Source: an uncultured Tenacibaculum sp. (GTDB lineage Bacteria > Bacteroidota > Bacteroidia > Flavobacteriales > Flavobacteriaceae). Taken from it: 64,000 nucleotides of DNA. Shown here in pieces: positions 63,148-64,000 of the stretch (position 1 is the stretch's first letter; each line of letters opens with the position of its first letter). A model generated the notes under the pieces. That model had not been told where the DNA came from. It searched no databases and saw nothing but the letters and a program-made list of their open reading frames with translations. Location: contig NZ_CANNBW010000007.1 of NCBI RefSeq assembly GCF_947502995.1, positions 124,001 through 188,000 of the forward strand, read 5' to 3'. The position numbers were made by a program, and so were the translations under genes.

Positions 63148-64000
63148 TTACATTTTCATTAACCAAGTTCGCATATCAACCTCTTGCTTAATAATATCTC
63201 TTAAATCGTCTATTTTTACTCTCTTCTGTTCCATTGAATCCCTGTGACGAATTGTGACAGTGTTGTCTTCTAAAGTATCGTGATCTACAGTAATACAAAA
63301 TGGTGTTCCTGCAGCATCTTGACGTCTATAACGTTTTCCAATACTTACTCCTTGATCATCGATTATAGTGTTGAACTCCCATCTTAATTCTTTGTAAATT
63401 TTCTGGGCTATTTCTGGTAAACCATCTTTATTTGTTAATGGCATTATTGTAGCTTTTACAGGCGCTAATACCGCAGGTAATTTTAAAACAACTCTAGATG
63501 TTCCATTTTCTAATTCTTCTTCTTGTAAAGAATTAGAGAATACAGCTAAGAACATACGGTCTAATCCGATAGATGTCTCTAATACATAAGGTACGTAGCT
63601 CTTGTTTTCTTCATGATCAAAATATTGTAATTTCTTTCCAGAGAATTCTTCATGCTGTTTTAAATCAAAATCTGTACGTGAATGAATTCCTTCTAATTCT
63701 TTAAATCCGAATGGGAATTTAAATTCGATATCAGCAGCGGCATCAGCATAATGAGCTAACTTTTCATGATCGTGGAAACGGTAATTGTCTTCACCCATTC
63801 CTAACGATAAATGCCATTTTAAACGTGTTTCTTTCCAGTGTTTATACCATTCTTGTTGGGTGCCTGGTTTAATGAAAAATTGCATTTCCATTTGTTCAAA
63901 TTCACGCATTCTAAAAATGAATTGACGAGCGACGATTTCATTTCTAAAAGCTTTACCAGTTTGAGCGATTCCAAAAGGAATTTTCATTCTACCAGTTTTC
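63148..64000 (-). CDS. glyS: Glycyl-tRNA synthetase, C-terminal part (5' end outside window)
   Basis: The frame stays open to the window edge (KTGR before MKIPFGIAQTGKAFRN), so this is the C-terminal ~283 residues. FGIAQTGKAFRNEIVARQFIFRMREFEQMEMQ is motif 2 of the class II eukaryotic-like alpha2 enzyme; SIGLDRMFLAVFSN is motif 3. The anticodon-binding domain follows (VKATIMPLTNKDGLPE ... IDDQGVSIGKRYRRQDAAGTPFCITVD ... VTIRHRDSMEQKRV). It charges tRNA-Gly. Confidence 0.95.
   Translation of the reverse strand, partial: KTGRMKIPFGIAQTGKAFRNEIVARQFIFRMREFEQMEMQFFIKPGTQQEWYKHWKETRLKWHLSLGMGEDNYRFHDHEKLAHYADAAADIEFKFPFGFKELEGIHSRTDFDLKQHEEFSGKKLQYFDHEENKSYVPYVLETSIGLDRMFLAVFSNSLQEEELENGTSRVVLKLPAVLAPVKATIMPLTNKDGLPEIAQKIYKELRWEFNTIIDDQGVSIGKRYRRQDAAGTPFCITVDHDTLEDNTVTIRHRDSMEQKRVKIDDLRDIIKQEVDMRTWLMKM

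Overview
The window is a contiguous piece of a low-GC, AT-rich chromosome from a member of the Bacteroidota, almost certainly a gliding marine-type Flavobacteriaceae (Tenacibaculum/Polaribacter-like; the genus cannot be fixed from this piece). The evidence is gldH and sprE/porW (gliding and type IX secretion), many lipoproteins with short lipoboxes, bacteroidetal -7 promoter boxes (TAnnTTTG), no Shine-Dalgarno-like spacers, and families typical of this group (DUF4837, DUF4286, DUF6503-like, DUF5687, AtpZ). I saw no tRNA, rRNA, CRISPR array, prophage or insertion sequence. Most of the window is core chromosome with small accessory patches.

Layout. 1-5.9 kb: end of an M28 peptidase, a PaiB-like flavoprotein, a membrane M50B-like peptidase, an AGCS symporter, a coiled-coil membrane protein, a lipoprotein and a cupin. 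5.9-6.4 kb: a gene-free stretch holding two tandem related transcription units, each with its own promoter box and terminator, which I read as paralogous small RNAs. 6.4-9.4 kb: pheS and gdhA, divergent. 9.5-20.1 kb: a hydrolase, then RicT/PSP1-gldH-PBP1A, a two-subunit CoA-transferase, xth, a lytic transglycosylase and a DUF4837 lipoprotein. 20.2-25 kb: a beta-helix lipoprotein, DUF1761, and an ABC permease/ATPase pair. 25-33.4 kb: sprE, bactofilin, atpZ, a DUF6168-like protein and the F-type ATP synthase genes atpB-E-F-H-A-G (atpD/atpC are not here). 33.4-36.7 kb: a small accessory island of three lipoproteins, two of them duplicated together with their leader. 36.7-44 kb: dxs, a leukocidin-like protein without a signal peptide, rsmI, and a padR operon with four tandem HAAS-like membrane sensors. 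44.1-50.6 kb: an oxygenase-reductase-type flavoprotein, a LysE exporter, and a lipid or hydroxy-acid catabolic operon (kinase-like + acyl-CoA dehydrogenase + SDRs) with a Crp/Fnr regulator. 50.6-58.1 kb: mgtE, rsmA, an M23 peptidase, DUF4286, a TPR protein, serS, ribF and a 47-residue orphan with a sigma-54-like promoter. 58.3-64 kb: a TonB receptor/SGNH hydrolase pair, a small membrane protein and the C-terminal part of glyS.

The most interesting items are the tandem small-RNA candidates (5950-6390), the leukocidin-like protein without export signal (38682-40004), the padR/4xHAAS operon with its perfect 13-bp operator overlapping the promoter, three genes whose -7 box lies exactly 4 nt before ATG (predicted leaderless mRNAs), the 47-residue gene behind a sigma-54-like site, and the split ACAD10/11-like operon.
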